DNA of 64,000 nt from Mermis nigrescens (Eukaryota > Nematoda > Enoplea > Mermithida > Mermithidae), in the NCBI GenBank assembly GCA_036768485.1, contig JAVLUZ010000401.1, positions 496,001 to 560,000 on the forward strand, given 5' to 3'. Shown piece by piece: positions 31,926 through 44,899 of this stretch. Within the stretch, counting starts at the first letter, position 1. Each line of letters begins with the position of its first letter. The position numbers and the translations under genes were made by a program. Below the pieces are notes generated by a model. The model did not search any database. It was given only the letters and a program-made list of their open reading frames with translations, and was not told where the DNA came from.

Positions 31926-32190
31926 TATACCTGGACATGGGTTGGGGGAGTTTGGGGGTATGCACCTCACCAGAAATCACAATACCCTTCGAGAAAGTGG
32001 AATACCCCAAGAATTCAATTTTTGAAAATTTATTTTGTTTTTTTCTCAATTTTTTGATGCCAATGAATAGTACTAGATGAGAACCGTTAAAAAATGGTGT
32101 TTTCTTCGCCATACCACCATTTTCAAGACCATCTGTTGACCTTTGAAAAAATCTTGTGACCACTCAGAGCTTTGGTGCCGCCTACCTATG
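31926..32190 (-). mobile_element. hAT-type MITE family 1, copy c
   Basis: Flanked by CTGGCAAC (31918-31925) and CTGGCAGC (32191-32198), 7 of 8 identical. Starts TATACCTGGACATGGG and ends GCCGCCTACCTATG. Confidence 0.8.
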
Positions 32191-32739
32191 CTGGCAGCTG
32201 ACCCCCGCAGAATAACTGCGACCCAACAAAACTTTCGATTCTTTTTTACGAAAGTTGGTAAAAGTTGTGAAAAAATGTGCCTCTTTAAGCTTTTGAGCTC
32301 ATTTTTTGCTTAAAAATCTGTAATCTTCAGCGCTCCGCACCATAAACAAATTGTTTGACTTTATTCTGTTCGATCTACTCCAGTTCTTTCAAGTCTTTCA
32401 AATTTTTTTCACGTTTTCATGTCCTAAAAAGGACGAGCATTGTCAGAAACGTCAAAAAAGAGTGTTTTTGACGTGTAGCTATCGTTTTTTAGCCTGAAAA
32501 GGCACTATGTAAAAACTTTTCCGGGCCTGACCACCTTCTGAATTCCTATGCTGTACATGGTATGCAGACAATTAATCGTCAGCAATTAATCGCCAACAAT
32601 TAATCGCGCACAATTAATCGTGGATAATTAATCGCTGAACGATTAATCGCGCTAACAATTAATCGCCGGGACATGTAATCGCCTAATACACTTAAATGTG
32701 CATTGTTGTATTTGGGGTATGGAAATCCTAGGAACAACC

Positions 32740-33371
32740 ACAAATTGGGTTTTCAAGATATAGCTGTTTCTGAAGGATCTATTAAGGATTTGGGAGTGTA
32801 CATTAGTGATGACCTATCTTCTAGCATTCATTGTGTAAACATTGCATGTCTCGAGTTGCATCACTGATCCAGAAAAGCTTTGTCTCAAATAATATTAAAT
32901 TAATGGTAAAAGCTTTTAAAGTCTATGTAAGACCCATTTTGGAGTACAGCTCAGTAGTTTGAAATCCTTATTCGATTAAAGATATCAACTGTATTGAAAG
33001 AGTTCAGCGTTCATTTACGAAAAGAATATTATGGCGACAAGGTGACTCGTCTTACAATGAACGATTGGTTTTGTTAAATCTTGAAGGACTCGAAACTCGG
33101 CGTATTCATTTTGATCTTACTTTTGCTATCAAAATAATCAAGAGACGGTTACTTCCATTTGAAGACTTTTCGAACTCGCGCCAGAAAGGAGTACCAGATC
33201 GGTAAGTGATATACAGCTTTATATCCGCAATTATCATTTAGACGTAGGAAAAACGACTTAGCAAATAGGACGGCTAGAATTTGGCATACTTTGCCCCAAA
33301 GCATTGTTGATTGTAAATCTTTTAAACGGTTTAAGGGTTTGATTTCTAAACTTTGCTTAGATGAGTTCTAA
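32740..33371 (+). pseudogene. LINE ORF2 C-terminus, CR1/Jockey-type
   Basis: The region translates with stops and frameshifts to the conserved end of non-LTR reverse transcriptases: DLGVYISDDLS, then LMVKAFKVYVRPILEYSSVV, IERVQRSFTKRIL, NLEGLETRRIHFDL and, after another frame change, ARIWHTLPQSIVDCKSFKRF with a natural stop after LDEF near 33371. A TGA replaces the Trp expected in the VW-P motif near 32960. Only the thumb and tail of RT are present, as expected of a 5'-truncated copy. Clade is inferred from this C-terminal layout. Confidence 0.8.
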
Positions 33372-33522
33372 AGGGGCGTACGTGAGCGCGATCCGTCTGT
33401 ACGGCTCAGCCATTACTAGCTATGCTGTAAACTTTCTTTCGTTCTATCGACGTAATCTTTCGTTAAATCATTCTTTCATGTAATTTTTTATCGCATTTTC
33501 TACGGTTTTAATTGGCTTATAA

Positions 33523-33673
<151 letters not shown>

Positions 33674-36549
33674 GAGTACGTATTTTCAAAACAATACTTT
33701 ACTTGAAACAAAAACTGTAGTTGCAAAATATTCCGAATTTGTCTAAAAGTTGAAACTGTGTGACAAGCCACGCAAATAATAATTAATATCCAGCTCTCCA
33801 TAGCTATTAACGATTCTTTGAATACGAGCTGTACATTCTCTGTATTTTTCCTTCCAATGGGATCTGTTGGCCGGCCAAATACTGTTCAATCATCAATTCG
33901 TTTTTGCTTTATTATAATCGTAGCGCCTTGAAAAATTTCCAAACTATGGAGTGATGATTTTTGGAGCGATTTTAGTAATCAATTTTCTCGAAAGGTGTAA
34001 AATTCTCGACGCTTCGCGCCATATTCGTATGTTTTGACTATTTTTTGTCCCAGTTATTTGGGGGTTCCATCCCTCCCCTGGAAAAATTTTCAACTCCCCC
34101 AGAATTCGCGATTTTCTTAAAGTTTCCAGAAAATTTTCTGAAAATTCGCAGAAAAGGTGCTATTTAAGCGTTCTAGCTATCTATTTGTTCAAAAGTGTCA
34201 AATTTTTCGCGCTTCGCGCCATAAACTCGTGTTTTAACTACATTTTGTTCAATTAATTCGACTTTTTTTTATTTTTTTCGAATTTCTTGTGCTATGCTCT
34301 AGAAAAATAGAGCATCGTAAGAAACGACGGAAAACGATGTTTTTTACGCGCACCAAGTGTTTTTAGGCCGAAAAAGGCACCTTGGAATTCCACCTCCCCT
34401 AGAATTCCTATGCTGTGCATGTATGATAATAAGCTAAGCTTTCTTATCTACTACATTCCTTTTTTCACTCCTTTTTATATTTTTTATACAGGTATTTATT
34501 TTTGACATGCTTTTGATGACGCTTGGTTGTTTACGATTAAATAGACCCACGATTAATTGTGTGCACGATTAGTGTTCTGCGATTGACTGTTGGCGATTAA
34601 TTGTCCGCGATTAATTGTTGGCGATTAAATGTCATGTAATCGCTGTACATGTATGGTAGTCTTTAGACAATTTTGACATTCACAACGTATTTTTAAGGCA
34701 GTACACGAAAAGACGATCTAGTTGCCGGCTGACCCGCACCAGATCGATCACGCTGTGCATATCGTGGTCATCACATATAGGCGTGAGGAGGAGGAATGTC
34801 TGAAGAGGAAGGTTCTGGACCTTCCTAGAGAATCTGCTTGACCCCTAAAAATCGATAGATTTTAAGAATTTGAATTTTCGAATTTGATTTTGGCGCTGTT
34901 TTTGTCAATTTCGCTTCTTCCGTCCCTCTCAGAATTTCGCTAATGCCCGTGTATTGTATTAACCATGAAAAAGAATTTTTCAGTATACTCGGAGAGAGCG
35001 TTTAAGTACCGAAAATCCAACGATGCCTTCGAGTTTAGCAGACGTATAGCTTCATCGAAATCGGATGGCGTTAAAAATTGGTCAGATTCAAAGTTCGCAG
35101 TCACGCTCCATCTTTGTAGGCCAAACTGGTTCAGCTGAACAAGACAAATAATCATTATGGCAGTTTTGTCACATCTAATCGGGCCCTCAGATGTTGAGAA
35201 ATTTTTGAAAAAAGCGAAAAAAATGGACTTTGTCTGTGCTCTAACTAAGAAAGACCCAGGTTGATGCTTTTTTAAGTAAAGCATTATTAAAGCAGTTTTT
35301 CTAATAAATCAAACAGGTCGTGCGAGTTTAAGTTATTGGAACAGCGATAGTAACGAATTCTTGTATTATTTCAACTTAAATTTAGGCCAAATTTTCATAA
35401 AAATTTTACTGCTTTTGAAAACCATTACATTTTGTAAAAAGTTCGCTGAAATATATTCTCAACGATACTCAGTAAACGAAATGACATTAAAAAAACGTTA
35501 AAGTCGAAAGCAAAAATATAAACAAATAAAAACTCTTTAAGACGAAAAAAACTTAAATAAAAGTAACTCAAGCTTTGCGTCAAACTGAGTAAAATTAATT
35601 ACCTGTACACTTGCCAAGCTCTGGCTTAAAAATCGAAATTTGAGCCTCAGCTTCAGATTTAGCTCTATTCTAACCAGTTTTCGTTCAATTTTTCAGTTTA
35701 ACATAACTTTTAACATATTTTCAAAGTTATCCGCACGTCATTCAACGCGCGCAAACAAAATTGTCATTTGCTTGCTCGAATTCTCGGTCATTAGCACATT
35801 TTTCTTAGTTTTATACAATTGTTTCACGATTTTTGCAGTTTATCTAAGAAAAAACAGATAATACTATTCTAAAATAGAATTTTATAATAATAAAATATCA
35901 AAAATCTATGAAATCTAATAAATAAAAGCCAGACAATAAAGTGATAAATTATACTTTAAACATAAGTTTTTGATTCAATTCAATTTTAATTTCTGAATTT
36001 TTAATTTAAATACAGAGAAAAAATACTGTTTTTCCTTATTCCTGAAATTTTTTATTTGCAGGCCGTGCCATCAGCTCGAACAGATCCCAAATTCATATGT
36101 GCATCATGATGATCATGTGCACCAAGAGACAAATTTTAGGCGCACTAATTCTTACTAAAAATTGGAAAAGGCCAATATTCGCAAATAAATAGAAATTAGT
36201 CATTGAATTAGGCACTAAACCGTTATTGATCACAGAAGAAAGCAACCAAAGTAAATACTAATTCACGATAAGTATTGTTTATGCACAATATGATAAAAAA
36301 ACACTAAGGCCTATTCAAATGCAATATAGGCTTAAAATGCAACTTGTGTATGAGAGATAAGAGATTGGGAAGCATTTTAGTAAATTATAAATTCGTAGTG
36401 CTAATGGAATGTAAATTAGGCACTTAAACACTTACTTGCGAATAAAAGGGGGATAAAGAAAAGCATTACCGAAAAAGGTGTTTTCGCGCAGATAACGTCA
36501 CGTCGTGAGAATTACTTTTTAATCAGATCAAATAAATGTAGTACACTAG
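33674..36549. other. Non-coding, old repeats
   Basis: About 33950-34430 resembles 32200-32560 ('CGCTTCGCGCCATA', 'GAATTCCTATGCTGTGCATG') and may be another MITE family. From 34651 on I see nothing certain; a 114-codon minus-strand frame at 34940-35284 has no recognisable motif and no clear splice context. Confidence 0.35.
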
Positions 36550-36842
36550 CATAGGAGGGCGGCACGAAAGTTCTGGGGAAAGGGGTGCAAGATTTTTCAA
36601 GGTCGAAAAATGGCCTTAAAAATGGTGGTATGGCGAAAAAACACAATTTTTCAACGTTTCTCACCCAGCAATATCCATTGGCATCAGAAAATTGCTAAAA
36701 AAACAAAAAAATTCAAAAATTGAATTCAGGGGAGGGGTATTTTGGTTTCAGGGAAGGGCGTTATTTTGGTTTCTGGGGGTAAGGGGGGTATTTTGGTTTC
36801 AGGGAGGGTGCATACCCCATAAACCCTTCAAGCCCAGGTATG
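36550..36842 (+). mobile_element. hAT-type MITE family 1, copy d
   Basis: Starts CATAGGAGGGCGGCAC, ends CCCAGGTATG. Flanks GTACACTAG (36541-36549) and GTACACAG (36843-36850) fit an 8-bp duplication with one inserted base. Confidence 0.7.
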
Positions 36843-37376
36843 GTACACAGTTATTAATTATTTTAGCATATCTTTATTTCTTTGTGACTGGTGTTACACA
36901 CAGATTAACCGTTTTTAAATCCTAAGCAAAGAGCTCTATTGAGATAAAATGAATATTTATATCCTGTTAAAGCCTTAAATTTTGATTTGCTACCTGGCTG
37001 TCCATTCAAGCTAAAACAAACACGCACCTGAGGGCTAACATAGGTCTAGAAAGACCTCCAGAAATCCGAAAAACCTCTCCCTTTTAAACTCGGTAGACCT
37101 CAAGAATTAAAAGATGCATCTGTTTCGCCCATTTGACCCACATAACTTGTTTGATGGTCGCAAAGCCTCAGAAAAGAGAAAAAGGACAATTCTGAAATAA
37201 TGAGGCTAAATTGAGTTATTGAATAAAAATCATAATTTTCTTTAAAAAAACGCTTTTAATCGATTAAAGCCCTCAAAACGTGATGATGAAGCTAATGAAC
37301 TACGCAGAAAAAATTTCTGAGAAGCTAGCTGATATCTGCTGTCTTTGTGCGGTTTCTGATTCAGATACATGCATGT
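36843..37376. other. Spacer between MITE copies
   Basis: AT-rich, no coding or repeat signal recognised. Confidence 0.3.
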
Positions 37377-37657
37377 CACACATGGGCGTGGGGGTTGGGG
37401 GGTATAGATCCCCCAGAAGTTGAAATACCCCCCCCAGAAATCAAAATACCCCCCCCCCCCAGAAAAAATTTTTTCTTGCTTTTTTAGCAATTTTTTGATG
37501 CCATTGGATAGAGCTTGATGAGAAACGTCGAAAAATGGTGTTTTTTTGCCATATGACCACTTTTAAGAATATTTTTTAACCTTTAAAAATTTTTTCACCC
37601 CCCCCCCCAGAAATTTTTTCACCCCCCTACCCAGAATTTCGGTGCTGCCCACCTATG
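37377..37657 (-). mobile_element. hAT-type MITE family 1, copy e
   Basis: Perfect 8-bp duplication ATGCATGT (37369-37376 and 37658-37665). Left end CACACATGGGCGTGG, right end GCTGCCCACCTATG. Confidence 0.9.
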
Positions 37658-37665
37658 ATGCATGT

Positions 37666-38432
37666 TCCTGAGGGAGTCAGGGGCGAGTAAAACTCATGTA
37701 AAAGTACAAACATTTGATTCTCTTTCAGAATTGTCTAATGTCCGAAGAAACCTTAAGAAATGTGACTTTAAAGCGTTTTCAGCAATATGTATTTTTTATA
37801 TTTTGTTTAATTTATTCGCTTTTCATCATACTTTTTTAAGTTTTTATTTTCTAGAGAGCGCGAGCACTGTGCTGGATATACTTGAAAGTTAAGATATATC
37901 CGAATCTGGACTAAAGCTGAATTAACCACATTCTAGGCAGTCAGTAGCTCAAATTTTCGGGACACGAGAAAAAGCGGGAAAATTAATTTAAATTTTAAAC
38001 GAAACCGTGTATCTCCAATGATGAATTCAGTTCTACATTCATTTATGCAAAGAACGAATATGAAAAATTTAAGTCTGACAATCTGTCTCAAGCATTATTA
38101 GGCATAAAATTTTCAATTCAAACGATGCATATCGCTTTAATTTTCTTTTTCTTGAATCGAATAAAAATCCCAAATAAATATATTTGAGGCGATAAATCAG
38201 ATACGAAACTATTCCACACATGCGAACTAATAATAGTGATAAGAATTAAATTATTTGACTGGATCAGGATGGTTTCTCGTGCTAAAAAACTTCTTGATTA
38301 CCTTTGCGCTAAAACTGTCGATTTTTCTTCTGAAAGTGACAGCTTACCTTAACCCTCAATACTATACTTTAAACAATTTAGATATATTTTTTCTTCAATT
38401 TTACTAATAAAAACGAAGCTAAATATATTAAA
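37666..38432. other. Non-coding spacer
   Basis: AT-rich; no supported gene or repeat. A 76-codon plus-strand frame at 37662-37892 is hydrophobic but featureless. Confidence 0.3.
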
Positions 38433-39168
38433 ACTGGCAAGAAAAATGCTCCGATGGAACAAAAAAGGTAGAATATACTTGGAACAAAGAATTATCAAGG
38501 ACGTAAAAGGAGGGGACTAGAAAAAGCTCCTATCTACAAATGTCACAAAATTTGCTAAAACTCAGAAATTTCCTAAACAAAGAAAAAATGAAAGTAAGTA
38601 AATCAAAGAAAAAGACTACCTGTGCCTAAAACTGCAAGATCTGCTAAAAATCAGACTTTTTCTAAGCAACGCAAAAATCGAAGTATATTCTGCGGCCTGC
38701 AGAAGAAAGCAGCATCCTGTCGAACAAAAGATAAAACATTGGGCTAGATAACTGAACCACTCACTCTGCAGAAGCAGATATCGCCATAGCTGAGCAGCGC
38801 CATGTTGCAATATTTTTCTGGGTCAAAAAATAGTAATTATGGTATGTTGGAAAAACGGCAATTTTCGACGTTCTGATTGAACACTTGTGCATACCCCTAA
38901 CCTCCCATGCCTAATGGTTATCAGTTTACATGGGCAGGAATGAAATCCGGGTGGTCTGGTGGGATTAAACGCCAGAAGAGTACCGATTGGACGCATGCAT
39001 TATATAGAAATCACAGTCTTTCGTTGCGGTATCGCAAATAATCATAGGATATAACTTTTTGTAATAGTTATCTATAGCCACAATATCGAATAAATTAACG
39101 TTGCAAGCGATTAGCAAAAACGCAGATTTGAGATTTATTTTATAAGCTTTATATTAAGCATTGGACAC

Positions 39169-39700
39169 CATACCTAGACGTAGGGGGTTTGGGGAGTACG
39201 CACCATACGTGGGCAGCAAGAAATTTCTGGGGGGGGGGTGCAAGATTTTTTTTGAAAGGTCAAAAAATGGCCTTAAAAATGGTGGTATGGTGATAAAAAC
39301 ACCATTTTTCGACGTTTCTCATCAAGCACTATCCATTGGCATCAAAAAATTGCGAAAAGAGCAAAAAAATTTTCAAAAATTGAATTCTGGGGGGGGGTAT
39401 TTTGATTTCTGGGGGGTATTTTTGATTTCTGGGGGGTGCATACCCCAAACCCCCACGCCCAGGTGTGGTATGCACCCGAAGGCAAAATACCCAACAAGAA
39501 AACGCAAATACCTAACAATACCTCAAAAATTCAATTTTTTAAATCTTTCTGCTCTTTTTGGGTTTTTTTGGTAGGTACCGATAGATAGAGCTCGACAAGA
39601 AGCGTTCAAAAATGATGTTTTCTTCGCCATAGCACTATTTTGAAGGCCAATATTCCAATTTGAAAACCCCCCTCAGAATTTTGGAACCGCCCACTGTATG
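39169..39700 (-). mobile_element. hAT-type MITE family 1, copy f (outer)
   Basis: Interrupted by copy g. Starts CATACCTAGACGTAGG, ends CCCACTGTATG; flanks TTGGACAC (39161-39168) and GTGGACAA (39701-39708) share TGGACA, an aged duplication. Confidence 0.75.
39204..39467 (+). mobile_element. hAT-type MITE family 1, copy g (inside copy f)
   Basis: Opposite orientation to its host copy. Flanks GTACGCAC (39196-39203) and GTATGCAC (39468-39475), 7 of 8 identical; the duplicated bases are part of the outer copy's own sequence. Confidence 0.85.
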
Positions 39701-40133
39701 GTGGACAATATGAGAAGGTTCACCTATTTTTTTCAGAGGCCGCAGAATATACTTCGATTTTTGCGTTGCTTAGAAAAAGTCTGATTTTTTAGCAGATCTT
39801 GCAGTTTTAGGCACAGGTAGGTTTTTTTCTTTGATTTACTTACTTTCATTTTTTCTTTGTTTAGGAAATTTCTGAGTTTTAGCAAATTTTGTGACATTTG
39901 TAGATAGGAGCTTTTTCTAGTCCCCTCCTTTTACGTCCTTGATAATTCTTTGTTCCAAGTATATTCTACCTTTTTTTGTTCCATCGGAGCATTTTTTCTT
40001 GCTAGTACCCAACTTTTTTGTTAACAAAAAATAGTATTTTTTCCTATCTTTGTCAGTGTTGTAGCGAATGTCATTAGGTACTTAGCAATTTATACTTGCA
40101 TTGTGTATGTATTATACTAGGAAACATCTACCT

Positions 40134-42772
40134 AAAGTCGCAAAATCTGCTAAAAATCAGACTTTCTCTAAGCAACGCTAAAAATCGAAGTATATTCTGC
40201 GGCCTCTAAAAAAGCGTCTTTTTTAATAATGTTCGAAGTTTCAGATAAGAGAGTACGAAATCTATCAAGGTTACTTTTTTAAATTGCTGGCACCTGATTG
40301 ATAGAAAACTAAGAGGTATTGTATTCAAAGTTGTTTTATTTTGTTATGAGCATTATAGCAAGCAAAGCAGGGGCCGATTGATTAGTGCACACAATCGTTT
40401 CAGGCATGCTAGTGTATCTACATTTAGTCTGTTTCAAGTCAACTTACGCGTTTCCTACTGTTTTAAACCAACCATGTCTCCAATTGTCTTCGATGTTTGC
40501 TACTTCATTCAATTGGCTTAGAAGACTGTTAGTTTACTCAATATCATTTCCCATAGCTACTGCATAGCTAACGTGCTGCTTTTTCAATCATTTTTATGGT
40601 TAAATATTTATTTTAATCTGTTGGCCGCAGAATATACATCGATTTTTAGCGTTGCTTAGAGAAAGTCTGATTTTTAGCAGATTTTGCGACTTTAGGTAGA
40701 TTTTTCCTAGTCCCCTCCTTTTACATCCTTAATAATCCACAATTCCGAGTATATTCATCTTTTTTGTTCCATCAGAGCATTTTTCTTTGCTAGTACCCCA
40801 CTTTTAATTAGTATGATTTGAGTACATCAGTCAGTAAACACATACAGTAACATGCCACAATAATGACAGCAGTCCAAGAACACGGAAAACAATACTGTTC
40901 TTAACATCAGCATTATCCTTTTCAAACAAGACAACCTTACATTATTTTAACAGATCAAAGTTTTTCAGCATTAACTTTACGCAAATATCAATTGTAAGGA
41001 ACACTAACGCTCAGATTTGGAAGTAAAATAAATTTGTAGTATAAACTACATTTTAACAACAAATGATTAGTGCAAACTTCACACAACTACTAGGTGTAGA
41101 GAAAACTAACAGTCAGATTCTCAATTCTGATTTTACGTAGAACATTTTGAAAAAAATTAAGCTCCCGCAAAGCTCTAGAACAAGAGTTAATATGCAGTGT
41201 AAACTTTACACAACCACAGAGTTTAAAGAAAATTTCAGTCGGATTCGTAAATCTGATATTACGATCAACATTTATGAAAAAATTAAGTCTCCACAATGGC
41301 CCAAGGACAAATAAATATCAGATGTGTAAACGTAGACTCAAGCTACGTTCACTTCGCTTACTTAACCCGAATCTCAAGCTTATGCGCTCACACGGGGTTC
41401 TCGCCCTTTTTAGGAGGTCGATCACCAGCCGGCGATTCGGGGGTAAGCGGCCCGGCCTATTCAAGGTAGCCCGGCCCTCTACGCACGCACCTAGTGAAAC
41501 TTACTTACTTAACCCCTTTGAGATTAAGTACCTAATTAAAGTAAGTTCCCCGGAAACCTAATTGAGGGCTCAAAAAGATTATTATTTAACTTGTTTTGGA
41601 CCGAATTCCGGTGCTTGAAAATATTAAGGGTTCCTAAGTATAGTGTAGCACAAGGACAGAATTCAACAGCACGGAAATTCAACCGAGCCCAGCATCGTTA
41701 ATTAAATAATTAATTTTTACAATATTTTTGGACAGAAAAATTATGAAGCAATTAAATAGCGACAGCATGGAGGATACATGCTGCCGACCGTCGTGTTACG
41801 CTAATCGGGTAAAATCAAACAATGTAATTAAACAAGGGCACAAAGCCCTGCCAAAGGCATACAACTGATGCCAATTCGCACAAACACGAATGATTAAAAA
41901 CAAAGCGTACGGCGAAAAGAAGCGTGCACACTACGCAGGAAAACTAACAGACGAGTTCTGCAGCCAAGCAGGTAAAAAGGCACGTACGGAGTCTGCTCAC
42001 GTACGGCAACAAAAAGAAAAAAGATATACGCTCAGCGCGGAAGCTGGCGGAGAGGCTCTCAGGCTCAAAAACTAATTGTAAAATGTAAAATCTTAAAGTG
42101 CCGTCAAAACTGCGCTCGCACGCAGTTTTAACTGACGCGGAAAAAGAGGCGTAACAACACGAACCAAGAGATATGAAAAGGATCTATGAATACGACAATA
42201 GGCCTATGGGCAAAAGCTTACGGTAAAGGAATGTACAAACGAGACAGGCACAAATATGAGACACACACACATATGATCTTTTAACACACGTAAGATATGA
42301 TAACACACATACCAATTCGTACTCAAGTCGCATTAAGCCCGAGTGCCCATTTTCCTATCCCGGATTTTGATTGAAAATATGTGTGGAAATGGAATGAAAA
42401 ATATGATAATTTTTAGGGGAAGGTGGTCCCGGGCGACTCACTTAAGCGTTGCGCTTAACGGTCGTGTACGTGCGTATGGAAATTGAGCACAAGAATGTAC
42501 ATCTGGGGCAATCAATCGGTTTTTTTTTCATCTGTTTCAAAAAAACCCAAACTGATTTTTTTCCCAAAAAATTTTTTCAGTGTAAAGTTTACAAACATAA
42601 GTTTGGCACATACAAACGTACTACAATCAAAGGGCTACAAACTGGCCCAAACCGAATTTATTTACACTCAATGGGGATCAGATTTTTAAAGTTTACAATG
42701 TGGTGGACAGTGAAAAATACGTGTTTGTACATATTTTTGTTCGCCACTTTCTCTGTTCAGAAGTCGGGAGAG
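40134..42772 (+). repeat. 2.6-kb direct duplication, copy B
   Basis: Counterpart of 4200-6826. Its first ~660 bp (to 40794) is a 5'-truncated copy of the inverted-terminus element; GTGTAAACTTTACAC is at 41197-41211. It keeps ~100 bp near the end (42670-42745) that copy A lacks. Confidence 0.8.
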
Positions 42773-43045
42773 GTCGAATAGGGTAAAAATAAAGTACTTT
42801 CTAAGGGGTGGCGAACAAAAATATGAAGTGAAGAAGTCGGGAGAGGTCGAATAGGATAAAAATAAAGTACTTTTCAAGGGGTGGCGAACAAAAATATGGA
42901 CAAACACGTATTTTTCACTGTCCACCACATTGTACACTTTAAAAATCTGAACCGAACGCCCCATTGAGTGTAAATAAATTCGGTTTGGGCCAGCTTGTAG
43001 CCCTTTGATTGTAGTACGTTTGTATGTGCAAAACTTATGTTCCGC
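42597..43045. repeat. Inverted repeat (~170-bp arms)
   Basis: About 42597-42760 recurs in reverse complement at about 42880-43045 ('GGCACATACAAACGTACTAC', 'CACTGTCCACCACATTGTA'). The centre has two direct copies of 'AAGTCGGGAGAGGTCGAATA' (42763 and 42837). Copy A of the duplication holds only part of it. Confidence 0.75.
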
Positions 43046-43390
43046 AAAATATTTGATATGATTTACCAATTAAATACGAAAAAACCTGTTTTTTCGCCCA
43101 TTTTACACCTCAGATTTCGAACTTTACACCCCCATAAACAACTCAATATTACGTTTTTTTGAACGCGGTTTGCTTTGACGTGTAGCCCTTAAAAGTTACT
43201 TTATTTTTATTTATTTAAATTATCTTAACTCTTAACCGAAAAAGTTGGCTTAGAAATCTTTGACAGAATCTGTTTTTTTACTCATCCACTAGAGTGTAAA
43301 GTTTAAACCCCTGGTACTGTGTATTGATTGTAGAAAAGTTTGAAGGTCAGATTCATTATTCTGACCTCACAGAGAACATTTTTAAAAAAA

Positions 43391-44320
43391 ATTCATCATC
43401 CGCGACGCTCTGGGTGGAAAAAATTTTTTCAGTGTAAAGTTTACACCTGCACTAATAACGTAATATTGATTGTAAAGAAACAAAATAAATTTTGACGTGT
43501 AGCGCTTAAGACGAGGCAGATTTTAAAGGTAGTTACCACGTTCTTTCTACTAAGTGGAGAATATGGCAGGGAAAAAATATTTTTTTGTCTCAGACTCTTT
43601 ACAATAAACCGCCTCTAAATTCGAAAATATTATTTTTTAAGAAAAAATAAAAAAGTTTCCCCTAGATTTTTTAACCGTCTACCTTTTGAAACCAATCAGA
43701 CTGCATAGAATGTAAAACTGAGTTAGATATGCTCGGCCACACGAAAACTGTAAAAAACCGTCTAGTTTACACTCCTGTGCAACAACCAATGAGTGTAAAG
43801 AAATTTTAAGACCAGATTCGTAACCTACTAATTAGGGAAAACATTTTTTAAAAAAATTCATCATCCACGACGCTATGGGCGGAAAAAATTTTTTCAGTGT
43901 AAAGTTTACACTTGCACTAATAACGCAATATTGATTGTAAAGAAACAAAATAAATTTTGACGTGTAGCGCTTAAGACGAGGCACATTTTAAAGGTAGTTA
44001 CCACGTTCTGTCTACTAAGTGGAGAATATGGCAGGGAAAAAATATTTTTTTGTCCCAGCCTCTTTACAATAAACCGCCTCTAAATTCGAAAATTTTACTT
44101 TTTAAGAAAAATTAAAAAAGTCTTCCCTAGATTTTTTAACCGTCTACCTTTTGAAACCAATCAGACTGCATAGAATGTAAAACTGAGTTAGATATGCTCT
44201 TGCACACGAAAACTGTAAAAAACCGTCTAGTTTACACTCCTGTGCAACAACCAATGAGTGTAAAGAAATTTTAAGACCAGATTCGTAACCTACTAATTAG
44301 GGAAAACATTTTTTAAAAAA
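43391..44320 (+). repeat. 465-bp tandem duplication
   Basis: Units 43391-43855 and 43856-44320 are almost identical; 44275-44325 begins a third before diverging. Each has a perfect GTGTAAAGTTTACAC (43432-43446, 43897-43911). No open frame is shared by design rather than by copy. Confidence 0.85.
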
Positions 44321-44899
44321 ATTGGCCCTCCGCAAATTATTTGAATTTTTGGTGTAAACTTTACACACTCACGACGCGCTCGGTATTGAGTGTAAACAAG
44401 AAAAAAATGGGGGCACTAAGTTTTTTTATTATCTACCTTTTAAAAAAAACCGCACCTCTCAGATGTGTGCCGTTATAGCTGTGAGGGGGGACATATGTTG
44501 GGGGTACCCAAGTATATTATAGGTACGCGCTAACGCGCTACCTATGATTAAAAGCATAATTAAAGCAAAAGAGTCTATTGGTGTTAAGGAAACCCAGCAA
44601 ATATTTTGAAAAAAGTCTTTCATGAGAACATTTACACGGAATGGTGGCATTCAACGTAGCTGGATTTCTTGGTAATTTTTTCATCCCATCATGTTGATCT
44701 TTAAACGAGCCTTCAATTGATTAATCATTTTTGGTCTTTGCATACCGAGCTACATTTGAAACAAGTCGAAAAATATGCAGATTTTTTCGGACCAATCGTT
44801 ATATGCCCAAACTGATTTGAAAAAGACTACAGTCTGAATCATTAAATTTTTGAAGGCGAGTCTAAATAAAGTTTTCTCAAATTTTGTAACATTCTTATA
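44321..44899. other. Non-coding spacer
   Basis: Begins with a fragment of the same family (GTGTAAACTTTACAC at 44352-44366); otherwise no recognised feature. Confidence 0.35.

Larger units (their letters stand above)
38433..40006. mobile_element. Non-autonomous inverted-terminus element, copy 2 (with nested MITEs)
   Basis: Termini of about 270 bp (38433-38702 and about 39738-40006) are inverted copies and match the termini at 4107-4878 ('GAAAAATGCTCCGATGGAAC', 'AAAGGAGGGGACTAG'). They are longer than in copy 1 through an extra segment. The interior differs from copy 1 and holds two family-1 MITEs. Confidence 0.75.

Noticed and set aside
34940..35284. 114-codon minus-strand open frame
   Set aside because: No motif, composition like its flanks and no good splice context; listed only within the non-coding stretch.
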